Origin: Orobanche coerulescens
Lineage: Eukaryota > Streptophyta > Magnoliopsida > Lamiales > Orobanchaceae
Assembly (NCBI GenBank): GCA_033398695.1
Contig: CM065818.1
Span: 80,038,092-80,102,091, forward strand
Direction of reading: 5' to 3'
Length of the DNA stretch: 64,000 bases
Numbering within the stretch: the stretch's first letter is position 1; each line of letters starts with the position of its first letter. A program made the translations under genes and the position numbers. Positions 1 to 11,500 of the stretch are shown here, in pieces. Below the pieces are notes generated by a model that saw only the letters and a list, made by a program, of their open reading frames with translations, was not told where the DNA came from and made no database searches.

Positions 1-1199
1 ACTGTCACCTCCGTGCGACCTGTAGATGTAAGTCTCCTCCTTTATGCGTAATACCTGTGTATCTCGATTTTATCTTAGTGAGTTAATTGCGGTGCATAAT
101 TTTATTTACACAGTATTGTGTAATATAGTTGTGTTTAATACTTGTGACACATAGTATGTGTATAGAAATGAGCATGTTATTGTTTTATCTTTGAACCATC
201 GGGTGGGGTGGTATGTTGTAAAAGTTGTAAACCTTGATGGGTTTCGAAAAGGTACCAACGATAGAGTTTGTGAGAAACTCCGATGAATGATTTTGCTGTG
301 TGTTTAAACTTGATACCACGAGATACATTTGATTGAATTGGCGACCCTGGTTTCCATTTGAGTATGTGGTTTTAAATTCGACTGTTTTTGGAATGTTGTA
401 ATTTTTGTCCGCTATGGGTAAGTTTGAGAATATTTTCTGAAGGACTTTACAGTTTGAGAATTTTTGTAGAAATCGATTTTTGGAAAATATTTTGGTGGTG
501 CGGTCAAACCACGGTTTATATGGATTTTTAAAAAAATTTGTTAAATTTTGACAAATGGGCCGTGTATTTTCAAATGACACAATCAGACGGTATATGAAAA
601 ATGTGTTTTGAAATACTTCGGACATTATAAAATATTACCGTCGTTTTGGTTATGGACTAAAGGATTTTGGAAAATTTCTGTTTTGCAAAACAATTTTGGC
701 TTCCGTAAATTAGAACGTTGTGTGTTTATGTATTGAGGTTAAGTCGTGCAGTGAGTTGCTATGTTATTATTCTCGTCAGAAAATCTAGGTGGTATGCCCT
801 AGTGGCGGGATACGTTGTTAGGTATCGTTCCCCAATTCAATGACCGAGGTATTAAACAAAGTGTTTTCAAAAATTTCATTTCACCAAAATTTTTCAAACT
901 TGAGAATTTTAAAATTTTATCATTTGAGTAATACTCCGGAAATGTTTTATTTTTGCTGCTAGTGTTTGATCCCTATGATACGTGTGTGGTTTTGACTGTG
1001 TTTGATTTGGTGAAATCCAAACACCTCTGTTGATGTGACCGTGTGAATTATTTTTGAATGAAGTTCTTAATTTACAGTGTTAGTTCGTGCACTTGTGTGA
1101 TGACTTGGAGTTGATGCTTTATCGTGCTGCTATTATCGTCCTATGTTGACGTTGTGATGTTTGTTGGGTTGCGTTATTCTGTTTGGTCGTCCGTTCAGT

Positions 1200-2297
1200 A
1201 TGCCGAGAGGTCATGGCCGAGGACGTGGTCGAAGTCGTGGTCGTGATCAGGAGCATGAGAGGGCGACTCCCTCCTGGCCGAGTACCAATCAGCTCAGTAC
1301 AGATCAGAGACATTCGACTAGCATTAATGTTGATGTTGGCGCCGCCACCATCCTTGGTCAGGTGGTTGATCAGTTAGTGCAGATGAATCAGGCCGTATAT
1401 CGGAATGAGAATCCAGATGGGGATAACGGGGCTAGTAAGTGGTTACAAGATGTGATGAAGATGCAGCCGCCCCGTTTTGTGGGTTTGTCTGACTCGTTAG
1501 GTTGGGAAAGCTGGCTCTTCCAGTTGGACAGAACATTTGATGTTGTAGCTTGTCCGGATGAAAAAAGGGTACCCATTGCTCAGTACTTGCTCGATAAAGA
1601 AGCTGCAGACTGGTGGCAGGTTGTGGTGCCTGCAGATCGTACACCTACATGGGCTGAGTTTAAGACCGCCATGGACGCAGAGTATTGCCCGTTGCCAGTT
1701 CGTGAATGCAGGATCGTTGAGTTTTTCTCGGCTACGCCCCAGGATGTGTCGATATCCCAGGCGATAGTCGATTTTAATCGACAGCTGGCTTATGTTCGTG
1801 ATCAAGTGAGAAGTGAAGCGGACAAGGTCCGATACTTCAATATGTGCATGAAACCCCATATCCGTGAGAGTATGGCTCCGCTCATGTGTATCACCCTGAA
1901 GGAATATCAGGACCGAGCTTTAGCCATTGAGATGGCCGTTTCTGTGATGGAATCTGGTTCAAAGAGTAAGAGACAGAAGACCTCGAGTAACTTTTCAAGA
2001 GGCCAGAGAAGTGAGATCTGTGAGCCTGTTGCTTCGCAGTTTCCTTCTGGGAGCACTCCTTGTTCGTTTGATCAGTCTAAGAATCCTACTCATGAGCCGA
2101 GTAAGACAAGCGGTGTGAAGTTATGTTTCAATTGTAGCCGTGTGGGCCATACTCGGAAGAATTGTCGCTCGCCGCAAGTTAACTGTTTCAAATGTGGACA
2201 TGTGGGACATCAGGCGGTACACTGCGAGACCGTCGTTGAGATGTTCGGGAGCCGAGATCCCGCCCCTACGCGTGGAGAGCTCAGTGGTGCCCAGTAG
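1200..2297 (+). CDS. Retrotransposon Gag protein with two zinc knuckles
   Basis: The ORF encodes 365 aa from the ATG at 1200, which starts MPRGHGRGRGRSRGRD, a basic Arg/Gly-rich N-terminus common in Ty3 Gags. An upstream in-frame start at 1161 would add 13 residues without Gag character. The middle part has the retrotransposon-gag pattern (WESWLFQLDRTFDVVACPDE, ADWWQVVV, WAEFKTAMDAEY). The C-terminal third has two CX2CX4HX4C knuckles, CFNCSRVGHTRKNC and CFKCGHVGHQAVHC. Such proteins form the cytoplasmic particle and package element RNA. The frame is intact, unlike the other retroelement ORFs in the window, so this Gag could still be made. No pol frame follows; the next 560 bp hold only the duplicated pre-PPT motif. 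Confidence 0.85.
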   Translation: MPRGHGRGRGRSRGRDQEHERATPSWPSTNQLSTDQRHSTSINVDVGAATILGQVVDQLVQMNQAVYRNENPDGDNGASKWLQDVMKMQPPRFVGLSDSLGWESWLFQLDRTFDVVACPDEKRVPIAQYLLDKEAADWWQVVVPADRTPTWAEFKTAMDAEYCPLPVRECRIVEFFSATPQDVSISQAIVDFNRQLAYVRDQVRSEADKVRYFNMCMKPHIRESMAPLMCITLKEYQDRALAIEMAVSVMESGSKSKRQKTSSNFSRGQRSEICEPVASQFPSGSTPCSFDQSKNPTHEPSKTSGVKLCFNCSRVGHTRKNCRSPQVNCFKCGHVGHQAVHCETVVEMFGSRDPAPTRGELSGAQ

Positions 2298-2398
2298 CAT
2301 AGTTGCGTGTTGTATTTGTGTTGTAATTCGAGTAGAGATTGATATCTGTTGCGTGAACTTTTTGGTTTTGTTTGTATTCTACTCTGATGTTTTGTTTT

Positions 2399-2445
2399 AA
2401 GTTTCGGGACGAAACTTATTTTTTGTGTGATAGAATGTAATATCC
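2399..2445 (+). repeat. Upstream duplicate of the pre-PPT inverted repeat and LTR-start motif
   Basis: The inverted repeat AAGTTTCGGGACGAAACTT (2399-2417) is followed by TAGAATGTAATATCC. This matches the true 3' LTR junction at 2825-2870, except that the purine run is lost and the following bases diverge. It looks like the relic of an older LTR junction or a local duplication. The 2446-2824 stretch between the copies shows no coding signal. Confidence 0.6.
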
Positions 2446-2848
2446 GGTACCCTCATTTTCCGTTATCTTGAATTGTTTGTGTTTTGACGTCGGGCATTTT
2501 CTTGTTGGTGAGAATCGGAATGATTTCTATCGTGATACTCTATTTGTTTCTATCGCATAGCCGTTTTAGTCAGGTGTGACTTGTCGCGTACGTTTCTTTG
2601 ATTAAATGTGTGCATGTGATGTGGTATGTGATGCGTCGTTAATTTCTCATTATTGTTTTGAATCATTGCCGGTGGCCTTAGTATGGTCGTCGTGGGGCGT
2701 GTTTTCACGCTGTATATTCTTTCGCGTTGCTTGTAACGTTTCGCCGTTGGGCGCGATTTTTTTTCGGTTCATGTGTATCTCGTTAAATTTTCCTGGCAGG
2801 ATATTACCTCTCCCTACTTGATTTAAGTTTCGGGACGAAACTTCTTTT

Positions 2849-2861
2849 AAGGAGGGTAGAA
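2849..2861 (+). other. Polypurine tract of the gag-only element
   Basis: The purine-rich run AAGGAGGGTAGAA sits directly against the LTR start TGTAATATCC. In LTR elements this tract primes plus-strand DNA synthesis. Its position fixes the LTR boundary at 2862. Confidence 0.8.
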
Positions 2862-3129
2862 TGTAATATCCACAATTTCGGACTTCCGGTGATTTTCTTT
2901 TTTCGGCGGAGTTCCGTTTCGACGACTCTCTTTTGATCGTTTCGTCATTCTGAGAATATTTAATTCTTCACTTTTTGTCATCCGAGTTCGTTTCGGTATC
3001 GTTTTGTTGAGTTCCGTGTTCTTAAACGACTTTTCCGCACTTGAGTTCGATTCTCGCGAATCTCGTCCGAAACTGTTGTTTCAAGTTTCTCTGAAGTTCA
3101 TTTAATGTTATTATTCATGTTGTAAGCTT

Positions 3130-3279
3130 CGGCCGTAATGGCCCGACAGTAGCGGCCGTAAGGACTATTACGTACGTAACAGCCTGCTGGTTACGTACGT
3201 AACATGTCCGTCAGAATTAGTACAGAAAGTTCGTTCCTGGACGATTACGTACGTAGGCCATGACCGATTACGTACGTAA
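3130..3279 (+). promoter_or_regulatory. Phased palindrome array upstream of the family A TATA box
   Basis: Two CGGCCG cores are centred at 3132.5 and 3155.5 (23 bp apart). Four TTACGTACGTAA-type 12-mers are centred at 3173.5, 3196.5, 3250.5 and 3273.5, with 23 bp within each pair. The TATA-like TATTTAAG lies 20 bp beyond the last one. Placement and helical phasing suggest a U3 enhancer that binds dimeric factors. This role is inferred. Confidence 0.6.
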
Positions 3280-4247
3280 GCGGTCGGCCAGGGTCGGCTA
3301 TTTAAGGGCCTCGACCGAGTCATCCGGCCATTTTCACACTTTTTCTTCGTTTCTTCGCATTTCTTCATCAATAATGGATGGATTTGGATGGATATGACAT
3401 GGACCAACATGTTTTGGAAGTCGGAATCATATATTAACATCATCTTCCACCCGGATCGAAGGTAAGAACACCTAAACTTTTGGTTTTTGGATGTTCTTGA
3501 GGTTTCTTGGTGTTTTGGCCGATTTGCTTCGTTTTGATTCATATTATTATTAGAACTTGATTGTAAACTCGTAATAATTCAATAACCTTGAATTTTTGTG
3601 GAACGAATTTGAGTATTTCTTTGAATAATCGATTAAATTGGACTATGCCCTTAAAGTGTCCGATAAAATGTTTCAATGGGTAGAACATGGAAAGTTCTAC
3701 ACGTTTTCGTAGAATTGTGATTGAATTGATATCGTTGTGACTTAGGAACGAAATTCTTGTGAAGAACTCGAGTCGGAACCCTTCCGTTCGTTGCCTTCTT
3801 TGGGGTCCGAGCTTCCCGGTCGAACCGTGTTCTTCGGAGCATTCGGGAGCGGTTAGTAAGGCAAGTATCTTACTATACGACTTGTATCTTGCGACTAGTA
3901 ATCACGTATGAGATTTATGATGATTGTGCTTGCCTTTCTAAATATGTTCTGTTTGAGTTGTTTGTGTTTTCCGCAATTTGAAGGCTTTGTGATAATAGTG
4001 TTATATTGGTATACGTGTTAGCTGCTGTGCAATGCATTGTGTACCGAACATGTGTTATGTTGGTTGTGCGTCGTTGATTGATGATAGTTGTTGAGAGTGT
4101 TGAGATTGTGTTATGTGCGTGTGACGTACGATTTTGTGGTGATCAACGCGATTGACTAACTGTGCTCATTGTTGTATGTAATGTGAATGTGAATGTGATG
4201 TGCTGGAACGCTAAGTATACTCGTGCGGGTTCGACGGGGCCTACGAG

Positions 4248-4697
4248 GATTCATGGCACAGGTCCATGGGATCAGAACTTAGTGTGTGGTGCTGAGGTCC
4301 AATCGTGCGGGTCTGACGAGGCCTACGATGATTCATGGCACAGGTCCATTGAATCAGGATAGAGTACGTCCAACTGTGCGGGTTCGACGGAACCTACGGT
4401 GACACGTGACACAGGTTCACGGGGTCGGGACTGGTTGTTGTGATTGTTGTGTTTGATCAATCAGTGTGGGTTGTTGAACCTACGGAGACTCGTGGCAAGC
4501 GATCACGGAGTCATGAGCATGATTGATTGTTGTGATTGTTGTGTTTGCTCAATCCGTCTGGGTTGTTGAACCTACGGAGACTCTTGGCAAGCGATCACGA
4601 AGTCATGAGCATGATTGATTGTTGTGATTGTTGTGATTGGTTAAGTCCGTGCGGGTTGTTGAACCTACAGAGACACCTGACAGGGGATCACGGTGTC
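4248..4697 (+). repeat. Six tandem bulged-hairpin units in family A LTR
   Basis: Hairpins lie at 4248-4273, 4330-4355, 4401-4426, 4487-4512, 4579-4604 and 4672-4697. Each is exactly 26 nt: 9-nt left arm, 7-nt loop, and 10-nt right arm with one unpaired base. Arms differ between units but mostly keep pairing, for example GACTC with GAGTC (unit 4) and GACAC with GTGTC (unit 6). Unit spacing is 71-93 bp. The array is about 0.95-1.4 kb downstream of the TATA-like box, so it is probably transcribed. Confidence 0.7.
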
Positions 4698-5443
4698 ACG
4701 AATCATGTTTTGTAAATCAAACTCTTTGTAAGAAAGTTTTAAGAAAAGAATGTTGGGCCGAGTCCCACAAGATTTATGGAAATGTTTTCGTACAGTAAAT
4801 TGTTGAAATACAATTTGAGATTTGGGTTAAGACCCTAAGATTTTCGAAAGGTTTTGAAATTCTAAAAATTCCCGAGATGATAATCTTATTTTAAAATGCT
4901 TCATAGCTCATATTTCCTTGTGAAAACCTCCCGGGGATATTTTGATACGTGATTGTTATATTTGATTCACGATTATTACTTGCTTGTTATATTTCGTATG
5001 ATTTGATACTTGCACTAGTAAAACAGTGGAGTTTTACTAACCCCCGAGTAATCGGGGGTGGATGTCTGTTTTGCGTCCAGGTACATGCAGATTTAGGGGA
5101 GCAGTCACATGATTGGCACAAGAGGGTGACGAGCTGCAATACTAATCATGAGTCGAGAGTTGTTTAATTTTTGTGAGTGTTGTCAGATTTGATTCAGTCT
5201 TCCACTGTATTGTATTTCGACCCCTGTGTGGGTAATGTCATTTAAGTCAGTTTTGTTGTTTGGGGTTGTGTGACCTCATCAGTCTGTGTATTCACGTGTA
5301 AGTGACCATAACGGTCTAGATTATTTTATTGTTTGACCCTGGTCGGGCAAGCATTTGGTTGTTTATGTATGTTTAGCCTAGTAGATCCTTGTGGAAAGAG
5401 TCTACAACGTGTAATATTCTCATATGGTTTTGGGGGTGTTACA

Positions 5444-6312
5444 AATTCGATCCGTATGAGAAAAGCAAGTCAAAAAAGCCAAAGCCAGTCTATTTGAACA
5501 GCCCAAGCTGTTGTCACTGTATCAATCTGTGTGAATGATACAGCGATAGATTTAGTTAAAGTCACGTGGTTGTGTACGCAGTGATTTTAATAAACATTTT
5601 ACTCCTATGTGGAGGACCGATGGAGGTATAGGGGTTTACCTCGAACCACTTATATTTGTGTATTTGACATTCTTTCCTTACTATTTTCATATCAACCTGT
5701 GATTGAAAGCATACATATTGTGAAAACCTTGTACGCATCAAGTAAACAGGAGATTACCTAGCTGTTGTAGTTACAGCAACTGAATATTAGTCTTCCGCCA
5801 TGTGAATAACTTCAAAATAAAATACAGCTTATTCAACCCCCATTTGTAAGTTGTTTAATGTATTCTCTGTGGCCAACAGTCCTCGTGATGGAAATGTTGG
5901 GGTACGTCTTGGAGGCGAACATCCCAATGGCTACTGCAATAAACCGAGCCAATCAGGAAGAGGTCGACATCCATGAAAAATGAGTGAAAGACAACATATG
6001 AGTGTGAGGGCACATGTTGGGCTCACTGACTAATGAGCTTCAGCGTACCCATAAAAAGATGATATTTTCGAGAGCCTTCTTAACGCACTTGACTGAACTC
6101 TAGGGAGAGCATAGTCGAACTAATAGATATGAGATATCAAAGAAATTGTTTGGCACCAGGCTGAAGGAAGGAGAGAGAGTTGGGGACCATATCCTCAAAT
6201 ATGATCTCGGTAATTTAGAGATTGAAAGCTCTCGATTTTCATATGCATTTATCTCTTCAAACATATATTATCCTGCAATCACTTCCAATCTCTCGATTTT
6301 CATATGCATTTA
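5444..6312 (+). pseudogene. Decayed Ty1/copia 5' region with gag remnant (left part)
   Basis: From about 5960 the plus strand gives broken copia-Gag-like reading: stretches resembling 'LTNELQRTHKKM', 'RYEISKKLFGTRLKEGERV' and 'HILKYDLGNLEIE', interrupted by stops. The remnant resumes at 15654, after the inserted Ty3 element. Bases 5444 to about 5950 may be copia LTR or leader sequence, but I found no boundary. A 61-bp tandem duplication ends exactly at the insertion site (TCTCGATTTTC at 6230 and 6291). Confidence 0.5.
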
Positions 6313-8542
6313 TGTAACGCCCCCAAAATGAACCGGGACGCCACAGTGCCGTAGATCCCATGAGGGACCCACAAGGAAAGTTTTTGAAAATGTTATCTAA
6401 AATATTTTATTAAAAGTGGTAATATACGGAAGTAATTAAGAAAGTATTCGTACAACCCAAAGTACAAAAGCAAATAGTGTCCGTACATACGGTTATTACA
6501 TAACGTGGAATGTTCAAATTGATTTAAGAAATTAACAGGCCTTCTTCCAACACAGCTCATGCCTAGCCGTAACCTTCGGGGGTGTCCTGCACAAATTCAA
6601 CAAATTTACCTGGTACGACATGTCGTGCCAGTAACCTAGGTCAGAAACAATCCCAACCAATCTCAAAGGTAAAATCTAATAATTTCAAGGAATAAAGTTG
6701 TCACCGAATGTTCCATGTTATTCCTTTTTATCAGCACATAAACTCCCAAGGTCGCAACCAAGGGTCACGGAAGTATCTACACAGGAATACTCCAGACGTG
6801 GGTACCATTCAGGTTTTATCCCGCAACACGGTCCAACGAGAAAACTCCCAAGGCCGCGGCCAAGGGTCACGGTAGTATCTACTCGGGAATACTCCGGACA
6901 AGATAATCGTAAGAGCACCATTTCACAATAGTAACATTTACTATGTTTAAAATTATAAGACGTAAAGTCTGAGCAAGATTCACTTGCCTCAAATCCGACG
7001 CGAGTTATTTCTTGACAAGGCAACGGCTTGAACGATCGCACTTGGAAATCCGACCTATTACATGTTTGTCGATTAACATCTTATGATAATAATGATGATC
7101 AACGACGTTCCTCCCCCTCCCGCCTGTTAGAACCCTATCCTAGTTACTTATGATGTCGGAATCGAATTTCTCCGTTTTTAACCATAATGCGTGCCATTAA
7201 TTTCTTAGGTTCGGCAACATTCTTTATAAGTTATCCTTCCGCTAAACAATAGTGTTCTAACACAACATTCCTAGTTAATTATAACCAACAATTACCAAGA
7301 TTTCATCGTTGTCTTAATATGCAAGTCTAGAACGATTAATCCATTATCTTAACATGTTTCGGTATCTATTCGGCTAGAAATTGTTGGTAACTTCATCAAG
7401 GATTCATTAACAGTTTTATTCAACATGATAATACGGTTATACATGAAATCCTTCAAGATGATTCCGAGAAGTTGGTGATTAGCAATATGATTATGAGTTC
7501 TACCATTATTCATTCCAATTTCTAGCTTTGATGGATATCGATTAACAATTGCGATAGTTATATACCGGTTCGATTATTACTGAGGGTTCTAAGCTACCCA
7601 AGGCATCCTAGGTTTACTAAAACTTACTAAACAATACTGAAATGAGTTCAAGGTTGGATAAACTTACCTTTACTGACAAAAGATGATGAAGAACGACGGT
7701 GGACGAAGGAGAACGAGAGGATAACACCTTCAAGACCTTCCCCGAAGATTGATTAACGTACTCTAATAGGATAGCACTTGAATTGGGAGGTTAGAATTGG
7801 TTCAATGATGGTGGAGAGTAGTGTACAAGGAAGAAGAATGATTTTTGGGACGGAAGAAATGAAAGGCAAAGTGTTCTTTTATAAACTCAGATTGCCCTTA
7901 CGTACGTTATGCCTTACGGTTTACGTACGTAAGAGGCTTTACGTACGTTATGGCAAAATACTTAACGTACATAAGGAAATCGCTGGAACGATTCACGCAC
8001 ATCGTTACGTACGTAACGAAAGCGGGTTAACGTATGTAACACCTCGTTGACTTGCCTGTCGCAATCACGCCGAAAGTTGGTCGGCACGCGTACTACCAGA
8101 CGAAGATTCCTATCCGAAGACCGAAGACCGATGTTACGTACGTAAGGGTCGATATTTAACGTACGTAACGACTCAGATATAGCGTGCGTAACGACTCGGA
8201 GTATAACGTACGTAAAGGACAGTTTTGTTTGCCAAATTATTATCACATTAATTTCTTATGACACGACTCCCTCTCCATGTCGTCTGGAAATCTCTCGGGG
8301 AACAAGACGTTGGCCACCGTCATATTCGCACCGATAATTACCTAACGACATCGAGGTATGTCACTGAAAGTTAAATCAATCATCATACCATCATAATACA
8401 CGAATAACGAATCACGAACAATACAGTACAACCATATTATACAAAATATGTTTTATTGCAATGGAGTACATTTATTTATCAAACAGAAGAAATAGACGTG
8501 AGCGCCCAAAGTGAAAAAGCATGTAATACTGGTGGTATTACA
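6313..8542 (-). repeat. 3' LTR of Tekay-like element (family B)
   Basis: The LTR is 2230 bp with ends TGTAA/TTACA. On the minus strand it carries a phased ACGTACGT palindrome array (8216-7899), a TATA box at 7885-7877, a donor-like AAGGTAAG at 7670-7663, and two 20-nt hairpins (plus positions 6772-6791 and 6874-6893). Confidence 0.9.
7899..8216 (-). promoter_or_regulatory. Phased ACGTACGT palindromes upstream of TATA (family B, 3' LTR)
   Basis: About ten copies of TTACGTACGTAA or close variants are present. Centres include 7904.5, 7926.5, 7944.5, 7968.5, 8010.5, 8033.5, 8139.5, 8162.5, 8185.5 and 8209.5. Most neighbours are 22-24 bp apart; exceptions are one 18-bp step, one 42-bp step and one longer gap. 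The minus-strand TATA box (TTTATAAAA) is at 7885-7877. The other LTR has the same array at about 15012-15329. The regulatory role is inferred. Confidence 0.6.
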
Positions 8543-8560
8543 TACCACCCCCCTTAAAAA
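8543..8560 (-). other. Polypurine tract of Tekay-like element
   Basis: Read on the minus strand, this is a TTTTAAGGGGGGTGGTA-type purine run directly upstream of the LTR start TGTAATACCACC. The conserved TTTCGGGACGAA motif precedes it. Confidence 0.75.
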
Positions 8561-8576
8561 TAGATTCGTCCCGAAA

Positions 8577-11500
8577 CTAAGAAAATAACTCGGGATGATT
8601 CTCTCTCATGCTCGCCTCGGTCTCCCAAGTCGCTTCTTCCGTACCCTGGTGCGACCACTGAACTTTAACAAGGGGTATGTTCTTGTGCCTTAGTGTCTTT
8701 ACGCGTTGATCCAAAATCGCTGTTGGAACTTCCCTAAAGGTAGCATCATTGGAAATCTCTACTTCCTCGAAGTTGATCTTGTGGCTAGGATCGTACACGT
8801 ACTTTCTCAGCTGGGAGACGTGGAAGACATTATGCACTCCGTCTAACGATGGTGGTAATGCTAGCCGATAAGCGAGTCTACCGACTCGGTCCAGTATTTC
8901 GAACGGGCCAATAAATCTCGGGCTTAGTTTGCCCTTCTGGCCGAAGCGTCGAATGCCCCGCATTGGCGATACTTTAACCCAAACATGATCCCCAACCATA
9001 AATTCCAACGGTCGCTGCCGGTCCATAGCATAAGATTTTTGGCGACTCTGCGCTGCCAACATGTGTTTTCGAACAATGGATATCTTCTTAATATATTCCT
9101 GGATTAGATCCAACTCGGTGGCGATGACATCGGATGCATCGTCCCAACATAGGGGAGACTTGCACCTTCTACCATACAAGTCCTCAAAGGGGGCCATGCC
9201 TATGCTTGCATGCCAGCTGTTGTTGTATGAAAATTCCGCTAAGCAGAGGTGTTTAGCCCAGTCCTTGCCCCAATCGAGTACACATGCTCTCAACATATCT
9301 TCCAGGGTCTGTATGGTGCGTTCTGTTTGTCCATCCGTTTGAGGGTGATAGGCGATCTTGAAATGCGATTGAGTACCCATGGCACAGTGGGCACCTTCCA
9401 GAAGCGGGACACATATCTAGTGTCTCTATCCGAAATAATTCCCGAGGGAACGCCATGTAATCTCACGATTTCCCGAACAAAGATGGTAGCCAGCTGTTCT
9501 GTTCCGATGGCCTCCTGAATTGGAATGAAGTGTGCCGATTTTGTCAGTCGGTCTACGATAACCCATATCGTGTCCTTTCCCCCCGCCGTCACTGGTAACT
9601 TGGTGACAAAGTCCATTGATATGCTCTCCCATTTCCATTCTGGAATGGGTAAGGGCTGCATGATTCCGGACGGTCTACGGTGTTCAATCTTCAAATGTTG
9701 ACATATCATACATCGAGCGACAAACCTTGCTACCTCTTGCTTCATATTCTTCCACCAGAAACTCTTTCGCAGGTCTTTGTACATTTTGCTCGCCCCGGGA
9801 TGTATCGAATAGGGAGTAGAATGAGCTTCCTTGAGTATAGTTTGCTTAAGCTCGTCATTAGGTGGAATGCAAATCCTGTTCTTGAATCTAACTAAGCCCC
9901 ATTGGATCCTGTAGTCTGAAATAACTCCCCCTTCGGCCTTTGCGCCGATCGCACGAAGTTCTGGATCCTCCATCTGTGCTAGGCGTATCTCGTCCAGCAG
10001 AGACGAGCGAATATCAATCGAGCACAACTGTCCCTGGCGGTGTTGTATCCACACTTCAATGTCATTTCTCCTGAGATCTTGCTGCAACTCCAGCTGTACT
10101 GTCAAACCAGATAGTGTCACCTCCTGCGCAGTTTTCCGACTTAGTGCGTCTGCTACGACGTTGGCCTTTCCAGGGTGATATAGAATCTCTACATCGTAAT
10201 CCTTGATTAACTCCAGCCAACGCCTCTGTCTCATATTTAACTCTTTCTGCGTGAAAATATACTTTAAACTCTTGTGGTCCGTAAAGATCTTACAGGTAAC
10301 CCCATATAGGTAACGTCTCCAGATCTTAAGAGCGTGGACCACTGTGGCGAGTTCCAAGTCATGTGTCGGGTAGTTCACCTCATAAGGTTTAAGTTGTCGA
10401 GAGGCGTAAGCGATAACCCTGTCGTTTTGCATGAACACACATCCTAGCCCGTGCTTAGACGCATCGGTGTATATTACGAATCCCTCCGTACCATGCGGTA
10501 GTACCAACACTGAGGCAGTAGTAAGCTTCCTTTTTAGCTTGTCGAAGCTCTCCTGACAATCTGTTGTCCAGACAAACTTGGTGTTCTTCCTAAGCAGATT
10601 TGTTAATGGCTGAGCGACACAGGAGAAGGCCTCGACAAACCGTCGATAATATCCCGCCAACCCCAGGAAACTCCTCACCTCTTTGACGTTTCTAGGTGGT
10701 TCCCAATTCATAACTGTCTCGATTTTCTGGGGGTCTACTTTAACGCCTCCTGCCGAAATCACATGCCCCAAAAAGGTTACCTCTGGCATCCAGAACTCGC
10801 ATTTAGAAAGTTTAGCATACAGTTGATGTTGCCTTAAAATGCTCAACACCTGCCTCAAGTGTTCCTCATGCTCCCATCGATTTCGGGAATAAATTAAAAT
10901 ATCGTCAATGAAAACCACCACACTTATCGAGAAACTCTGTCAGAACCCTGTTCATCAATTCCATAAAAACAGCTGGAGCATTAGTCAGGCCAAACGACAC
11001 CACCATGTACTCGTAGTGCCCATATCTCGATCGAAATGTGGTCTTAGGAATATCCTTCTCTCGAATTCTCAATTGGTGATATCCCGAACGTAAGTCGATC
11101 TTTAAAAACACAGTCTCCCCTTGCAGTTGGTCCAGTAAATCATCAATCCTTGGAAGTGGGTAACGGTTCTTAATAGTGACCTTATTAAGTTCCCTGTAAT
11201 CGATACACAGGCGCAGAGAGCGGTCCTTTTTCTTCACAAAAAGGACTGGCGCACCCCATGGCGAAGTGCTTGGACAAATGAGCCCCTTCCATAGCAATTC
11301 TTCGAGTTGTGACTTCAGTTCCTTCATTTCGGCTGGTGCCATCCTGTATGGTGCCTTGGAGATAGGCGTCGTTCCTGGCTCAAGTTCGATTGAGAGATCG
11401 ACCTCTCTTTGTGGCGGCAATCCAGGTAGTTCGTCGGGGAATATGTCCGGAAATTCGTTCACTACAGGAATATTAGCAACCGACAATTGTGACGTGCCCT

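Larger units (their letters stand above)
1..5443 (+). mobile_element. Gag-only Ty3/gypsy-type LTR element (TR-GAG-like), 5' LTR outside window
   Basis: The order seen is leader, one gag ORF, a polypurine tract and a 2.58-kb 3' LTR. No protease, reverse transcriptase, RNase H or integrase sequence lies between the gag stop (2297) and the LTR (2862). That is the organisation described for terminal-repeat retrotransposons with a GAG domain, which need enzymes from an autonomous partner. The PPT is preceded by an AAGTTTCG...CGAAACTT inverted repeat; the core TTTCGGGACGAA also precedes the PPT of the chromodomain element at 6313-15653, which suggests a Tekay-like relative. The 5' LTR and primer-binding site must lie left of the window. 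Nothing identifiable was seen in the 1.2-kb leader at 1-1199. A pol deletion in one copy, rather than a propagated gag-only family, cannot be excluded. Confidence 0.75.
2862..5443 (+). repeat. 3' LTR of gag-only element (family A)
   Basis: The 2582-bp LTR starts TGTAATATCC after the PPT and ends GGGGGTGTTACA, giving short TGTAA/TTACA inverted ends. It contains a phased palindrome array (3130-3279), a TATA-like TATTTAAG at 3299, a splice-donor-like AAGGTAAGA at about 3459-3467, and six tandem bulged hairpins at 4248-4697. No 5' LTR is present for comparison. Confidence 0.85.

Noticed and set aside
2601..2821. 71-aa ORF between gag and the LTR as a possible pol or env remnant
   Set aside because: Cys/Phe-rich chance ORF with no RT, integrase or envelope features.
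4162..4362. ORF across the family A hairpin units
   Set aside because: The conserved feature is pairing between arms, not the reading frame. The units are 71-93 bp apart, so no common frame is kept.
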